This document shows, piece by piece, positions 8,694-15,964 of a DNA stretch of 64,000 bases. Origin of the DNA: Pontibacterium sinense (GTDB lineage: Bacteria; Pseudomonadota; Gammaproteobacteria; Pseudomonadales; Balneatricaceae); the NCBI RefSeq assembly GCF_015209595.1, contig NZ_JADEYS010000003.1, positions 186,001 to 250,000 on the forward strand. The letters run 5' to 3'. The stretch's first letter is position 1. Each line of letters opens with the position of its first letter. Made by a program: the position numbers and the translations under genes. The notes below the pieces were generated by a model. The model saw nothing but the letters and a program-made list of their open reading frames with translations, had not been told where the DNA came from and searched no databases.

Positions 8694-9764
8694 TTACTTC
8701 TGAGCGCGTGGCAGGAATGCGTTTGCTTCCCACAGGTCGTAGCCTTTACGGAAGGTGCTCAGATCAGTCCATACTTTGTTGAAGAAAGGATCTGCTGCAG
8801 TTTTCTCAGCGACAACTTCATCCCACTTGGACTTGAAGGTATCCAGCATAGTCTGGTTCCAGTAACGGATTTCAACACCGTTTTCTGCTGCTTTTTCCAT
8901 GACTTCAAACTGCATCGCTTCACCTTCAGCAATCGCATTGGTCATGGATGCTTTACAGGTGGTTTCTACCAGCGCCTGCTGTCCTTTGGACATCTTGCCC
9001 CACGTATCTTTGTTGATCAGCAGTTCGAAGACAGTTGCCTGCTGGTGCCAGCCAGGGAAGTAGTTGTACTTAACAATTTTGTGCAGGCCGAGACGCTGGT
9101 CGATCGCTGGCTGAGAGAACTCAGTTGCGTCGATTGCGCCTTTCTCCAGTGCGCCAAAGATTTCACCACCTGGCAGCTGAACAGTACCTACGCCCAGTTT
9201 TTCCATGACGGAAGCACCCAGACCGAAGAAGCGCATGTTCAGGCCTTTCAGATCTTCAGGTTTTTCAATTGGCTTAGAGAACCAGCCGGAGGTTTCTGGA
9301 GAGATGATCGCACAAGGCATGACTTTTACGTTGTAGCCAGCAGTGTCATACATCTCTTGATACAGGCTCATGCCGTTACCGTAGTACAGCCATGCCATGT
9401 ATTCGCCTGCTTCCGGGCCAAAAGGTACAGCAGAGAACAGTGCTGCTGCTGGCATCTTGCCCTGCCAGTAACCTGCAGTGGAGTAACCGGAGTTCACCTT
9501 GCCAGAGGAAACTGCATCTAGGATTTCAGGAGGGCTGACCAGTTTGCCTGGCTCGTAAACTTTCATTTTTACTTTGCCATCGCTGACCAGTTTCAGCTGA
9601 TCTGCTACCCATGCGATTGGTGTGCCCAGTGCAGGAAGGTGAGTACCGAAAGCGATAGGAGTTTTCAGCAGCAGTTTGTCAGCAGCCTGCGCAGGAGCGG
9701 AAACGCTCGCGATAGCTGCACTCATAATTGCTACGGAAATCATGGACTTAGCAAACTTTTTCAT
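8694..9764 (-). CDS. dctP: TRAP transporter substrate-binding protein, TakP-like
   Basis: A 356-residue periplasmic binding protein with a 27-residue signal peptide ending AQA. The DctP fold is clear: LKGLNMRFFG carries the family arginine that holds a substrate carboxylate. It is followed by LPGGEIFGALEKGAIDATEF and then PGWHQQ. The wording of these motifs matches the TakP and lactate-binding branch (2-oxo acids, lactate, often with a metal) more than the C4-dicarboxylate branch. The promoter side carries a PdhR-type operator 80 bases before the start, which points to pyruvate-related control. Substrate is therefore inferred as pyruvate, lactate or another monocarboxylate. Confidence 0.92.
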   Translation of the reverse strand: MKKFAKSMISVAIMSAAIASVSAPAQAADKLLLKTPIAFGTHLPALGTPIAWVADQLKLVSDGKVKMKVYEPGKLVSPPEILDAVSSGKVNSGYSTAGYWQGKMPAAALFSAVPFGPEAGEYMAWLYYGNGMSLYQEMYDTAGYNVKVMPCAIISPETSGWFSKPIEKPEDLKGLNMRFFGLGASVMEKLGVGTVQLPGGEIFGALEKGAIDATEFSQPAIDQRLGLHKIVKYNYFPGWHQQATVFELLINKDTWGKMSKGQQALVETTCKASMTNAIAEGEAMQFEVMEKAAENGVEIRYWNQTMLDTFKSKWDEVVAEKTAADPFFNKVWTDLSTFRKGYDLWEANAFLPRAQK

Positions 9765-9844
9765 GACACATCCTCTAGATGTTTAGTTGTTTTTATTAGA
9801 GCCGTTTGGACAGAAATACTGTAAATCTATCTATTTGCTGCTAG

Positions 9845-9859
9845 ATTGGTATTACCAAT
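9845..9859. promoter_or_regulatory. PdhR-type operator 1, dctP side
   Basis: ATTGGTATTACCAAT, a perfect inverted repeat identical in its arms to the E. coli PdhR box (ATTGGTnnnACCAAT). It lies 80 bases before the dctP start codon, where it can overlap the dctP promoter: on the minus strand TTGGTA within the box could serve as a -35. PdhR releases such sites when it binds pyruvate. Confidence 0.85.
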
Positions 9860-10000
9860 TTACCAGCTTATGGTTTTGTACTTTATTTTCTTAGGTGATC
9901 ATTTGTCAATCAATTTCTCTATTATCGATCTATCTGTTGAAATTAGTGCATTACAGGAGGTTTTGGTTGAAAGTTGATCAGATATCGTTTATTCAATAGG

Positions 10001-10015
10001 ATTGGTAATACCAAT
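10001..10015. promoter_or_regulatory. PdhR-type operator 2, middle of the spacer
   Basis: ATTGGTAATACCAAT, a second perfect box, 156 bases centre to centre from box 1 and 94 from box 3. Its position between the divergent promoters could allow looping or joint control of dctP and pdhR. Confidence 0.85.
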
Positions 10016-10064
10016 TCGTGGTGCGATTGGTGTATAACGATGACTAATAGTGTGTGTCGATTTT

Positions 10065-10094
10065 TTGAAAACTGTATGTGGAAGTGATTACACT
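10065..10094 (+). promoter_or_regulatory. candidate pdhR promoter
   Basis: TTGAAA at 10065-10070 and TACACT at 10089-10094 with an 18-base spacer. The expected start of transcription falls inside PdhR box 3, the classic arrangement for autorepression. Confidence 0.5.
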
Positions 10095-10109
10095 ATTGGT
10101 CTTACCAAT
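10095..10109. promoter_or_regulatory. PdhR-type operator 3, pdhR side
   Basis: ATTGGTCTTACCAAT, a third perfect box, 22 bases before the pdhR start codon and directly after the candidate -10. It would let PdhR repress its own gene. Confidence 0.87.
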
Positions 10110-10131
10110 GCAGTTATGGGAGTTATTTTGC

Positions 10132-10899
10132 ATGGCATATCAACGGGTTAAGCAACCTAAAATCTCAGATGTAATCATGGAACAGCTAGAAGCCATGATT
10201 TTAGAGGGTAGCTTGAAGCCGGGGCAGCGATTGCCGCCAGAGCGGGAATTGGCAAAACAGTTTGAAGTTTCTCGTCCTTCTTTACGAGAGGCGGTACAAA
10301 AGCTGGTTGCGAAGGGGCTGTTGATCAGTCGCCAGGGGGGAGGCACGTTTGTCGCTGAGGATCTGGGTGGGTCCTTCTCTGACCCTTTGCTGGAGTTATT
10401 TCGCACGCATCCTGAAGCTCAGTACGATCTTCTTGAATTTCGTCATGCACTTGAGGGGGTTACGGCGTACTACGCTGCACTGAGAAGTACGCCTGCTGAT
10501 AAAGAAGCGATTAAGCAGTGTTATTCAGATTTGGAGCACTATCACGAGACGAAGCAGTTCGATAAAGAGGTGTATGCGGATGTGGACTTCCATCTGGCGA
10601 TCGCTGAGTCCACACACAATATGGTACTGCTGCATATGATGCGGGCGCTATTCAGTCTGTTGCGCCAGCACGTCTGGGATAACCTGCAAAATATTTATCC
10701 TAAAGCGGATTATCGAGAAAAGATCCATTGCCAGCACAAAGTGCTGATGGATGCGATCCTTTCCGGTGAGCCTGAAAAAGCGCGCGAAGCAGCGCATCAT
10801 CATCTGGCTTATGTTGAGGATGCATTGTTGGAGGGGCAGAAGGAAAACACCCGCTTGGAGCGTGCATTGAGACGTGCAAATATCTCACCTGAGCTATAG
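10132..10899 (+). CDS. pdhR: PdhR, pyruvate-responsive GntR/FadR-family repressor
   Basis: A 255-residue regulator. The N-terminal winged helix (LPPERELAKQF, VSRPSLREA, SRQGGGTFV at residues 36-82) is followed by a FadR-type FCD ligand domain with ALEGVTAYYAALRST and the metal/effector histidines (DFHLAIAES, HQ-turns). The opening MAYQRVKQPK and the tail LERALRRANI resemble E. coli PdhR closely. The start at 10132 is chosen by this match; the open frame begins at 10078, but that extension would run through the operator. It lies before aceE, as in enterics, and faces dctP. It should repress at the three boxes until pyruvate accumulates. Confidence 0.94.
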   Translation: MAYQRVKQPKISDVIMEQLEAMILEGSLKPGQRLPPERELAKQFEVSRPSLREAVQKLVAKGLLISRQGGGTFVAEDLGGSFSDPLLELFRTHPEAQYDLLEFRHALEGVTAYYAALRSTPADKEAIKQCYSDLEHYHETKQFDKEVYADVDFHLAIAESTHNMVLLHMMRALFSLLRQHVWDNLQNIYPKADYREKIHCQHKVLMDAILSGEPEKAREAAHHHLAYVEDALLEGQKENTRLERALRRANISPEL

Positions 10900-10916
10900 T
10901 TGTATAAATACTACAA
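10900..10916. promoter_or_regulatory. imperfect palindrome downstream of pdhR
   Basis: TTGTATAAATACTACAA, beginning one base after the pdhR stop codon. It agrees at 14 of 17 positions with the extended palindrome TTGTAGTATTACTACAA, the symmetric form of the site found 61 bases further on. It may be the weaker member of an operator pair. No known regulator is recognised for it. Confidence 0.4.
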
Positions 10917-10955
10917 GAAAAGTCCGATCCCGACCTGCTGTAGACTTTTTAGTCA

Positions 10956-10984
10956 CTATTATGTAGTATTACTACAAATATAAT
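10956..10984 (+). promoter_or_regulatory. candidate aceEF promoter with an operator in its spacer
   Basis: A perfect -10 TATAAT at 10979-10984 lies 17 bases from a weak -35 CTATTA at 10956-10961. The 15-base palindrome below fills that spacer almost exactly. This would give aceEF a promoter separate from pdhR. Confidence 0.5.
10962..10976. promoter_or_regulatory. perfect palindrome in the aceEF promoter
   Basis: TGTAGTATTACTACA, arms of six around a central ATT. It shares the GT-ATT-AC core with the PdhR boxes nearby but has TA/TA in place of TG/CA in the arms, so it looks like the site of a related FadR-family regulator rather than PdhR itself. This is inference from symmetry and position. 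Confidence 0.5.
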
Positions 10985-11092
10985 AACGACACAAAAAGAA
11001 CGATGGCTTTGTTGCGGTGCAGCATGGTGGCTGGGCCGCACAAATTAGAGCTGTTAAGAATTTCTGCGTAAATTCCGAGTGGAGAAGGCAAA

Positions 11093-13750
11093 GTGCAAGA
11101 TTTCATCGAAGATCTCGATCCTGTAGAAACGCAAGAGTGGCTGGAGGCCCTGGAGTCAGTTGCCAAGAATGAAGGTGACGACCGCGCGCGTTTCATCCTG
11201 AGTGAGCTGGGCAAAAAAGCCGCTGACATGGGAGTAGGCTCTCAGTCAACGCTGACAACCCCGTACCGCAACACGATCGCACCAAGAGATGAAGCCCGTA
11301 TGCCGGGTGATCTGTTTATGGAGCGTCGTATCCGTTCCTTTATTCGTTGGAATGCGATGGCGATGGTTATGCGCGCCAATGACAATGATGAAGGTCTTGG
11401 CGGTCACATCTCCTCCTTCTCCTCTTCCGCAACACTCTATGATATCGGTTTCAACTACTTCTTCCGTGGTAACGATGGCGGTCAGGATGCTGACATGGTG
11501 TTCTTTCAGGGGCACATCGCACCGGGTATCTACTCACGCGCATACCTTGAAGGTCGTTTGACTGAAGAACAGATGGATAACTACCGTCGCGAAGTAGATG
11601 GTAAAGGTCTGTCTTCTTATCCTCACCCTTGGTTGATGCCTGATTTCTGGCAGTTCCCAACTGTATCCATGGGTCTGGGCCCGATTCAGGCTATCTATCA
11701 GGCACACGTTATGCGTTATTTGTCTGCGCGTAGCCTGATTAATCGTGCTGACCGTAAGGTATGGGCGTTCTTGGGTGATGGTGAGTGTGATGAGCCGGAA
11801 TCTCTGGGGGCTATCTCGCTGGCAGGTCGCGAGCAGCTGGAAAACCTGGTGTTCGTTGTTAACTGTAACCTGCAGCGTCTGGACGGTCCGGTTCGTGGTA
11901 ACGGCAAGATCGTACAGGAACTGGAAGGTGTATTCCGCGGTGCTGGCTGGAATGTCGTGAAATGTCTGTGGGGCCGTCACTGGGATCCACTGTTTGAGAA
12001 AGACGACAAAGGTCTGCTGCAGAAACGCATGGACGAAGTCTGTGACGGTGAGTTGCAGAACTATAAAGCTAACGGCGGTGCGTACACCCGTGAGCACTTC
12101 TTCGGTAAATACCCAGAGTTGCTGGAAATGGTCAGCGACATGTCCGATGAAGAGATCATGAATCTGAACCGTGGTGGTCACGATCCTTACAAAGTGTATG
12201 CCGCTTACCAGCAGGCAATGAATCACAAAGGTCAGCCTACCGTTATTCTGGCTCAGACTGTTAAGGGTTACGGTACCGGTAAGTCTGGCGAAGCGAAAAA
12301 CGACACCCACTCTATGAAGAAGGTGGCGATGGATGATCTGAAAGACTTCCGTGATCGCTTTAACATTCCGCTGGCTGATGATCAGCTGAAAGAAGTACCG
12401 TACTACCGTCCGTCTCCGGATTCTCCGGAAATGAAGTACATGCTTGATCGTCGTGAAAAACTGGGTGGTTTCTATCCGGTACGTCGTACTGAGTTTGAAA
12501 AGCTTGAAACGCCTGCGCTGGAGGCATTCTCTAACAATCTGAAAGAGAGTGGTAAGCGTGAGATGTCGACCCAGATGTCTCTGAACCGTGTGTTGAGCAC
12601 ATTGGTGAAAGATAAAAACATGGGTGATCGTGTTGTGCCAATCGTGCCTGATGAAGCACGTACCTTCGGTATGGAAGGTATGTTCCGTCAGCTGGGTATC
12701 TACACCTCTGCGGGCCAGCGCTATGTGCCGCATGACTCTGATCAGATCATGTTCTACAAAGAATCTAAGACCGGCCAGATTCTGGAAGAAGGTATCAACG
12801 AATCCGGTGCATTCTGTGCGTGGTTGGCTGCAGCGACATCTTATGCCAACAACAACTGCACGATGGTGCCGTTCTACATCTTCTACTCCATGTTTGGTTT
12901 CCAGCGTGTGATGGACCTGACCTGGGCTGCAGGTGACTCTCAGGCTCGCGGTTTCCTGATCGGTGCAACATCCGGCCGTACAACGCTGAACGGTGAAGGT
13001 CTGCAGCATCAGGATGGTCACAGCCATCTGATGGCTCAGATGATTCCTAACTGTGTATCTTACGACCCAACTTACGGCTATGAGCTGACAGTTATCGTGC
13101 AGGATGGTCTGCGTCGTATGTATCAGGATCAGGAAAACGTTTTCTACTATGTGACTACACTGAATGAAAACTACTCCCACCCAGCAATGCCAACCGGTGC
13201 TGAAGAAGGCATCATCAAAGGTATGTACCTGCTGGAAGAAGGTAAGTCGGCTGAGAAGAAAGTTCAGCTGATGGGCTGTGGTTCCATTTTGCGTGAAGTA
13301 CGCGAAGCAGCAACGATTCTGCGTGACGAGTACGGTATCGAAGCGGATATCTGGAGCACTACGTCGATCAACGAACTGCGCCGCGAAGCACAGGAAGTTG
13401 AGCGCTGGAATATGATGCACCCTACTGAAGCACCACGTACGTCTTATGTTGCTGAGTGTCTGGAAGGTCGTGATGGTCCTGTTATCGCGTCCACTGACTA
13501 TATGCGTATGTACGCAGATCAGCTGCGTGAATACATCCCACGTAACTATAAAGTACTGGGAACCGACGGTTTTGGTCGCTCTGATACGCGCAGCAAGCTG
13601 CGTGAATTCTTCGAAGTGAACCGTCACTACGTTGTCCTGGCAGCGCTGAAAGCACTGCAGGAAGAGGGCAAGGTTGAGGCTGCTGACGTCGCCAAAGCCA
13701 TGCAGAAGTTCAACATTAACCCGGAAAAACCGGCGCCGTGGACTGTTTAA
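11093..13750 (+). CDS. aceE: pyruvate dehydrogenase E1 component
   Basis: An 885-residue homodimeric-type E1 that decarboxylates pyruvate with thiamine diphosphate and passes acetyl to the lipoyl groups of AceF. The thiamine motif begins GDGECDEPES and ends NCNLQRLDG. Other conserved blocks are SYPHPWLMP, the C-terminal EARTFGMEG and the GEGLQHQDGHSH histidine loop. The start is GTG at 11093, preceded by GGAGAAGG; the N-terminus QDFIEDLDPVETQEW matches the family. The length is normal. It follows pdhR by 193 bases that carry a likely promoter, and precedes aceF by 39 bases. Confidence 0.97.
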   Translation: MQDFIEDLDPVETQEWLEALESVAKNEGDDRARFILSELGKKAADMGVGSQSTLTTPYRNTIAPRDEARMPGDLFMERRIRSFIRWNAMAMVMRANDNDEGLGGHISSFSSSATLYDIGFNYFFRGNDGGQDADMVFFQGHIAPGIYSRAYLEGRLTEEQMDNYRREVDGKGLSSYPHPWLMPDFWQFPTVSMGLGPIQAIYQAHVMRYLSARSLINRADRKVWAFLGDGECDEPESLGAISLAGREQLENLVFVVNCNLQRLDGPVRGNGKIVQELEGVFRGAGWNVVKCLWGRHWDPLFEKDDKGLLQKRMDEVCDGELQNYKANGGAYTREHFFGKYPELLEMVSDMSDEEIMNLNRGGHDPYKVYAAYQQAMNHKGQPTVILAQTVKGYGTGKSGEAKNDTHSMKKVAMDDLKDFRDRFNIPLADDQLKEVPYYRPSPDSPEMKYMLDRREKLGGFYPVRRTEFEKLETPALEAFSNNLKESGKREMSTQMSLNRVLSTLVKDKNMGDRVVPIVPDEARTFGMEGMFRQLGIYTSAGQRYVPHDSDQIMFYKESKTGQILEEGINESGAFCAWLAAATSYANNNCTMVPFYIFYSMFGFQRVMDLTWAAGDSQARGFLIGATSGRTTLNGEGLQHQDGHSHLMAQMIPNCVSYDPTYGYELTVIVQDGLRRMYQDQENVFYYVTTLNENYSHPAMPTGAEEGIIKGMYLLEEGKSAEKKVQLMGCGSILREVREAATILRDEYGIEADIWSTTSINELRREAQEVERWNMMHPTEAPRTSYVAECLEGRDGPVIASTDYMRMYADQLREYIPRNYKVLGTDGFGRSDTRSKLREFFEVNRHYVVLAALKALQEEGKVEAADVAKAMQKFNINPEKPAPWTV

Positions 13751-13789
13751 GTCGACTGAACTTCTAAAGGCTAATTGGAGGATAACGAA

Positions 13790-15736
13790 GTGAGCAATAT
13801 TGAAGACGTACTGGTTCCAGACCTGTCCGGTTCCGACGATGTAGATGTCGTTGAAATTCTGGTGAATGTTGGTGATAGCATCGAAGAAGGCGATAGCCTG
13901 TTAGCGCTGGAAACTGACAAGGCATCAATGGAAGTGCCTGCACCTAAAGGTGGTGTAGTCAAAGAAATTATTATGCAGGAAGGCAGCACTTGTAACGAAG
14001 GTGATCTGATCCTGAAGCTGGAAGTTGGCGGTGCGGCAGCAGAAGCACCGGCTCCTGCAGCAGTAGAAGAAGCGCCAGCGCCAGCTCCGGCCGCAGCGCC
14101 TGCACCAGCGGCTCCAGCTACGGCATCTGCTGTTGAAGAGGTGCGTGTACCTGATCTGTCCGGTTCCGAAGATGTGGATGTGGTTGAAGTGCTGGTGAAA
14201 GCCGGTGACAGCATCGAAGAGGGCGACAGCCTGATCGCATTGGAAACCGATAAAGCCTCCATGGAAGTGCCTGCTCCTAAGGGTGGTATCGTCCAGGAAG
14301 TCATTATGACTGAAGGCGGTACATGCAACGAAGGTGATCTGATCCTGATGCTTTCAGTGGGTGGCGCAGCGCCAGCCCCTGCTGCTGAAGCTCCGGCTCC
14401 GGCCGCTGAATCTGCTGCGCCTGCGCCGGTTGCGACTCCGGTTGCTGGCGGTGTTGAAGATGTACTGGTTCCAGACCTGTCCGGTTCTGAAGATGTTGAT
14501 GTTGTAGAAGTGCTGGTGAAAGCCGGTGATAGCATCGAAGAAGGTGATGGCCTGATCGCACTGGAAACGGATAAGGCATCGATGGAAGTGCCTGCACCAA
14601 AAGCCGGTGTCGTTAAAGAAGTGATCATTGGTGAAGGTGGTACCTGTAATGAAGGTGACCTGATCCTGAAGCTGGAGGTGGCTGGTGCTCCTGCAGCGGC
14701 TCCTCAAGCGGCGGCTCCTGCTCCGGCAGCTGAGTCAGCTCCTGCGGCTGCACCGTCTAAAGCGTCTGCGCCAGCAAAAGCTGATAAGTCGGTTGATCTG
14801 GCATCGTTGGAGAAGAAGAATCGTTCGGTACACGCAGGTCCAGCGGTACGTGCGGTTGCACGTGAATTTGGTGTTGAATTGTCTCTGGTTGGCGGTACAG
14901 GTCCAAAAGGCCGTATCCTGAAAGAAGACGTTCAGGCCTACGTGAAATCTGCGCTGAAAAAACTGGCAGAAAAGCCGGCTGCGACAGTAACGGGTGGTTC
15001 TGGTATCCCGGCTATCCCTGAAGTGGACTTCAGCAAGTTTGGTGAAGTGGAAGTTGAGAAGCTATCCAAGATTGCCAAGGTCACACGCGACAACATGTCT
15101 CGCTGCTGGTTGAACATTCCACATGTGACTCAGTTTGATAAAGCTGATATCACCGAGCTGGAAGAGTTCCGTAAATCCATGAAGGATGAGGCGGCTAAGT
15201 CTGGTGTGAAACTGACGCCACTGCCATTTATGTTAAAAGCCATTGCGATTGCTTTGAAGACGTATCCGAAGTTCAACGCGTCTCTGCATGCAGACGGTGA
15301 ACACATCGTTTACAAGAAGTATGTGAACATTGGTATGGCCGTTGATACTCCTAATGGACTGATGGTTCCAGTGATCAAAGATGCTGATAAGAAGAGCATC
15401 TATGAGTTGTCCAAGGAAGCTATTGAGCTGGCGGGTAAGGCGAAGGATCGTAAGCTCAAGCCTAACGAAATGCAGGGTGCGTGCTTCACCATCTCCAGCC
15501 TGGGCGGAATCGGTGGTACAGGCTTTACCCCAATCGTGAATGCGCCTGAAGTGGCTATCCTGGGTGTTTCTAAAGCGGATATCGAACCGCGTTGGAACGG
15601 TAAAGAGTTTGAACCACGTAAGATGTTGCCGTTGTGTTTGTCTTACGATCATCGCGCAATCAATGGTGGTGATGCAGGTAAATTCTTAACCTACCTGAAC
15701 AGCCTGCTGAGCGACATTCGTCGTTTGGTTCTGTAA
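13790..15736 (+). CDS. aceF: pyruvate dehydrogenase E2, dihydrolipoyl acetyltransferase with three lipoyl domains
   Basis: A 648-residue core subunit. Three lipoyl domains have their lipoyl-lysines at K44, K155 and K262 (each ETDKAS). They are joined by long alanine-proline linkers. A peripheral subunit-binding domain follows (VHAGPAVRAVARE, about 345-385), then the acetyltransferase domain ending DHRAINGGD. The GTG at 13790 is preferred over an upstream TTG because GGAGG sits 8 bases before it. The catalytic pair reads H...N where E. coli has H...D; asparagine is also natural in the Azotobacter enzyme. No lpd (E3) follows; two terminators do, so E3 must be encoded elsewhere. Confidence 0.96.
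   Translation: MSNIEDVLVPDLSGSDDVDVVEILVNVGDSIEEGDSLLALETDKASMEVPAPKGGVVKEIIMQEGSTCNEGDLILKLEVGGAAAEAPAPAAVEEAPAPAPAAAPAPAAPATASAVEEVRVPDLSGSEDVDVVEVLVKAGDSIEEGDSLIALETDKASMEVPAPKGGIVQEVIMTEGGTCNEGDLILMLSVGGAAPAPAAEAPAPAAESAAPAPVATPVAGGVEDVLVPDLSGSEDVDVVEVLVKAGDSIEEGDGLIALETDKASMEVPAPKAGVVKEVIIGEGGTCNEGDLILKLEVAGAPAAAPQAAAPAPAAESAPAAAPSKASAPAKADKSVDLASLEKKNRSVHAGPAVRAVAREFGVELSLVGGTGPKGRILKEDVQAYVKSALKKLAEKPAATVTGGSGIPAIPEVDFSKFGEVEVEKLSKIAKVTRDNMSRCWLNIPHVTQFDKADITELEEFRKSMKDEAAKSGVKLTPLPFMLKAIAIALKTYPKFNASLHADGEHIVYKKYVNIGMAVDTPNGLMVPVIKDADKKSIYELSKEAIELAGKAKDRKLKPNEMQGACFTISSLGGIGGTGFTPIVNAPEVAILGVSKADIEPRWNGKEFEPRKMLPLCLSYDHRAINGGDAGKFLTYLNSLLSDIRRLVL
13800..14690 (+). repeat. triplicated lipoyl-domain coding repeat in aceF
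   Basis: Three homologous modules start near 13808, 14141 and 14459. They encode VPDLSGS-DVDVVE, GDSIEEGD, ETDKASMEVPAPK and CNEGDLIL with few changes, separated by low-complexity Ala-Pro linkers. The high DNA similarity makes copy-number change by recombination possible. Confidence 0.9.
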
Positions 15737-15761
15737 AACAGTTTTCCAATCCCTTGGCTCA

Positions 15762-15786
15762 GCCCTCGTTTGAGGGCTTCTTTTTT
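15762..15786 (+). terminator. first terminator after aceF
   Basis: GCCCTC, loop GTTT, GAGGGC, then TTCTTTTTT. It begins 25 bases after the aceF stop codon. Confidence 0.85.
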
Positions 15787-15806
15787 GCTGAGCGGATCCT
15801 GTTCTC

Positions 15807-15839
15807 AAAAGGCGGTTATCAACCGCCTTTTTCTTTTTT
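15807..15839 (+). terminator. second, tandem terminator after aceF
   Basis: AAAAGGCGGTT pairs with AACCGCCTTTT around a three-base loop and continues into a T-rich run. Two terminators in a row show that aceEF transcription is firmly ended before the next gene. Confidence 0.85.
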
Positions 15840-15964
15840 ATCCCGAGTTGATGCTACTGGCTGCGTAAGATATAGAACGGTCAGCCAAAAGAAATCAGCT
15901 GTTGTGCTATGTTTAATTAGGCTCGCAGTACAGAGCAAAGACGTGGTTCATCGGGAGAAATACC

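Noticed and set aside
11534-13627. A 697-codon open frame antisense to aceE
   Set aside because: It is exactly opposite a fully conserved enzyme, has no recognisable domain, and arises from the strong codon bias of aceE.
13771-14628. A long Ser/Thr-Pro-Ala-rich frame antisense to aceF
   Set aside because: It is the reverse of the lipoyl domains and Ala-Pro linkers; the repeats seen in it simply mirror those of aceF.
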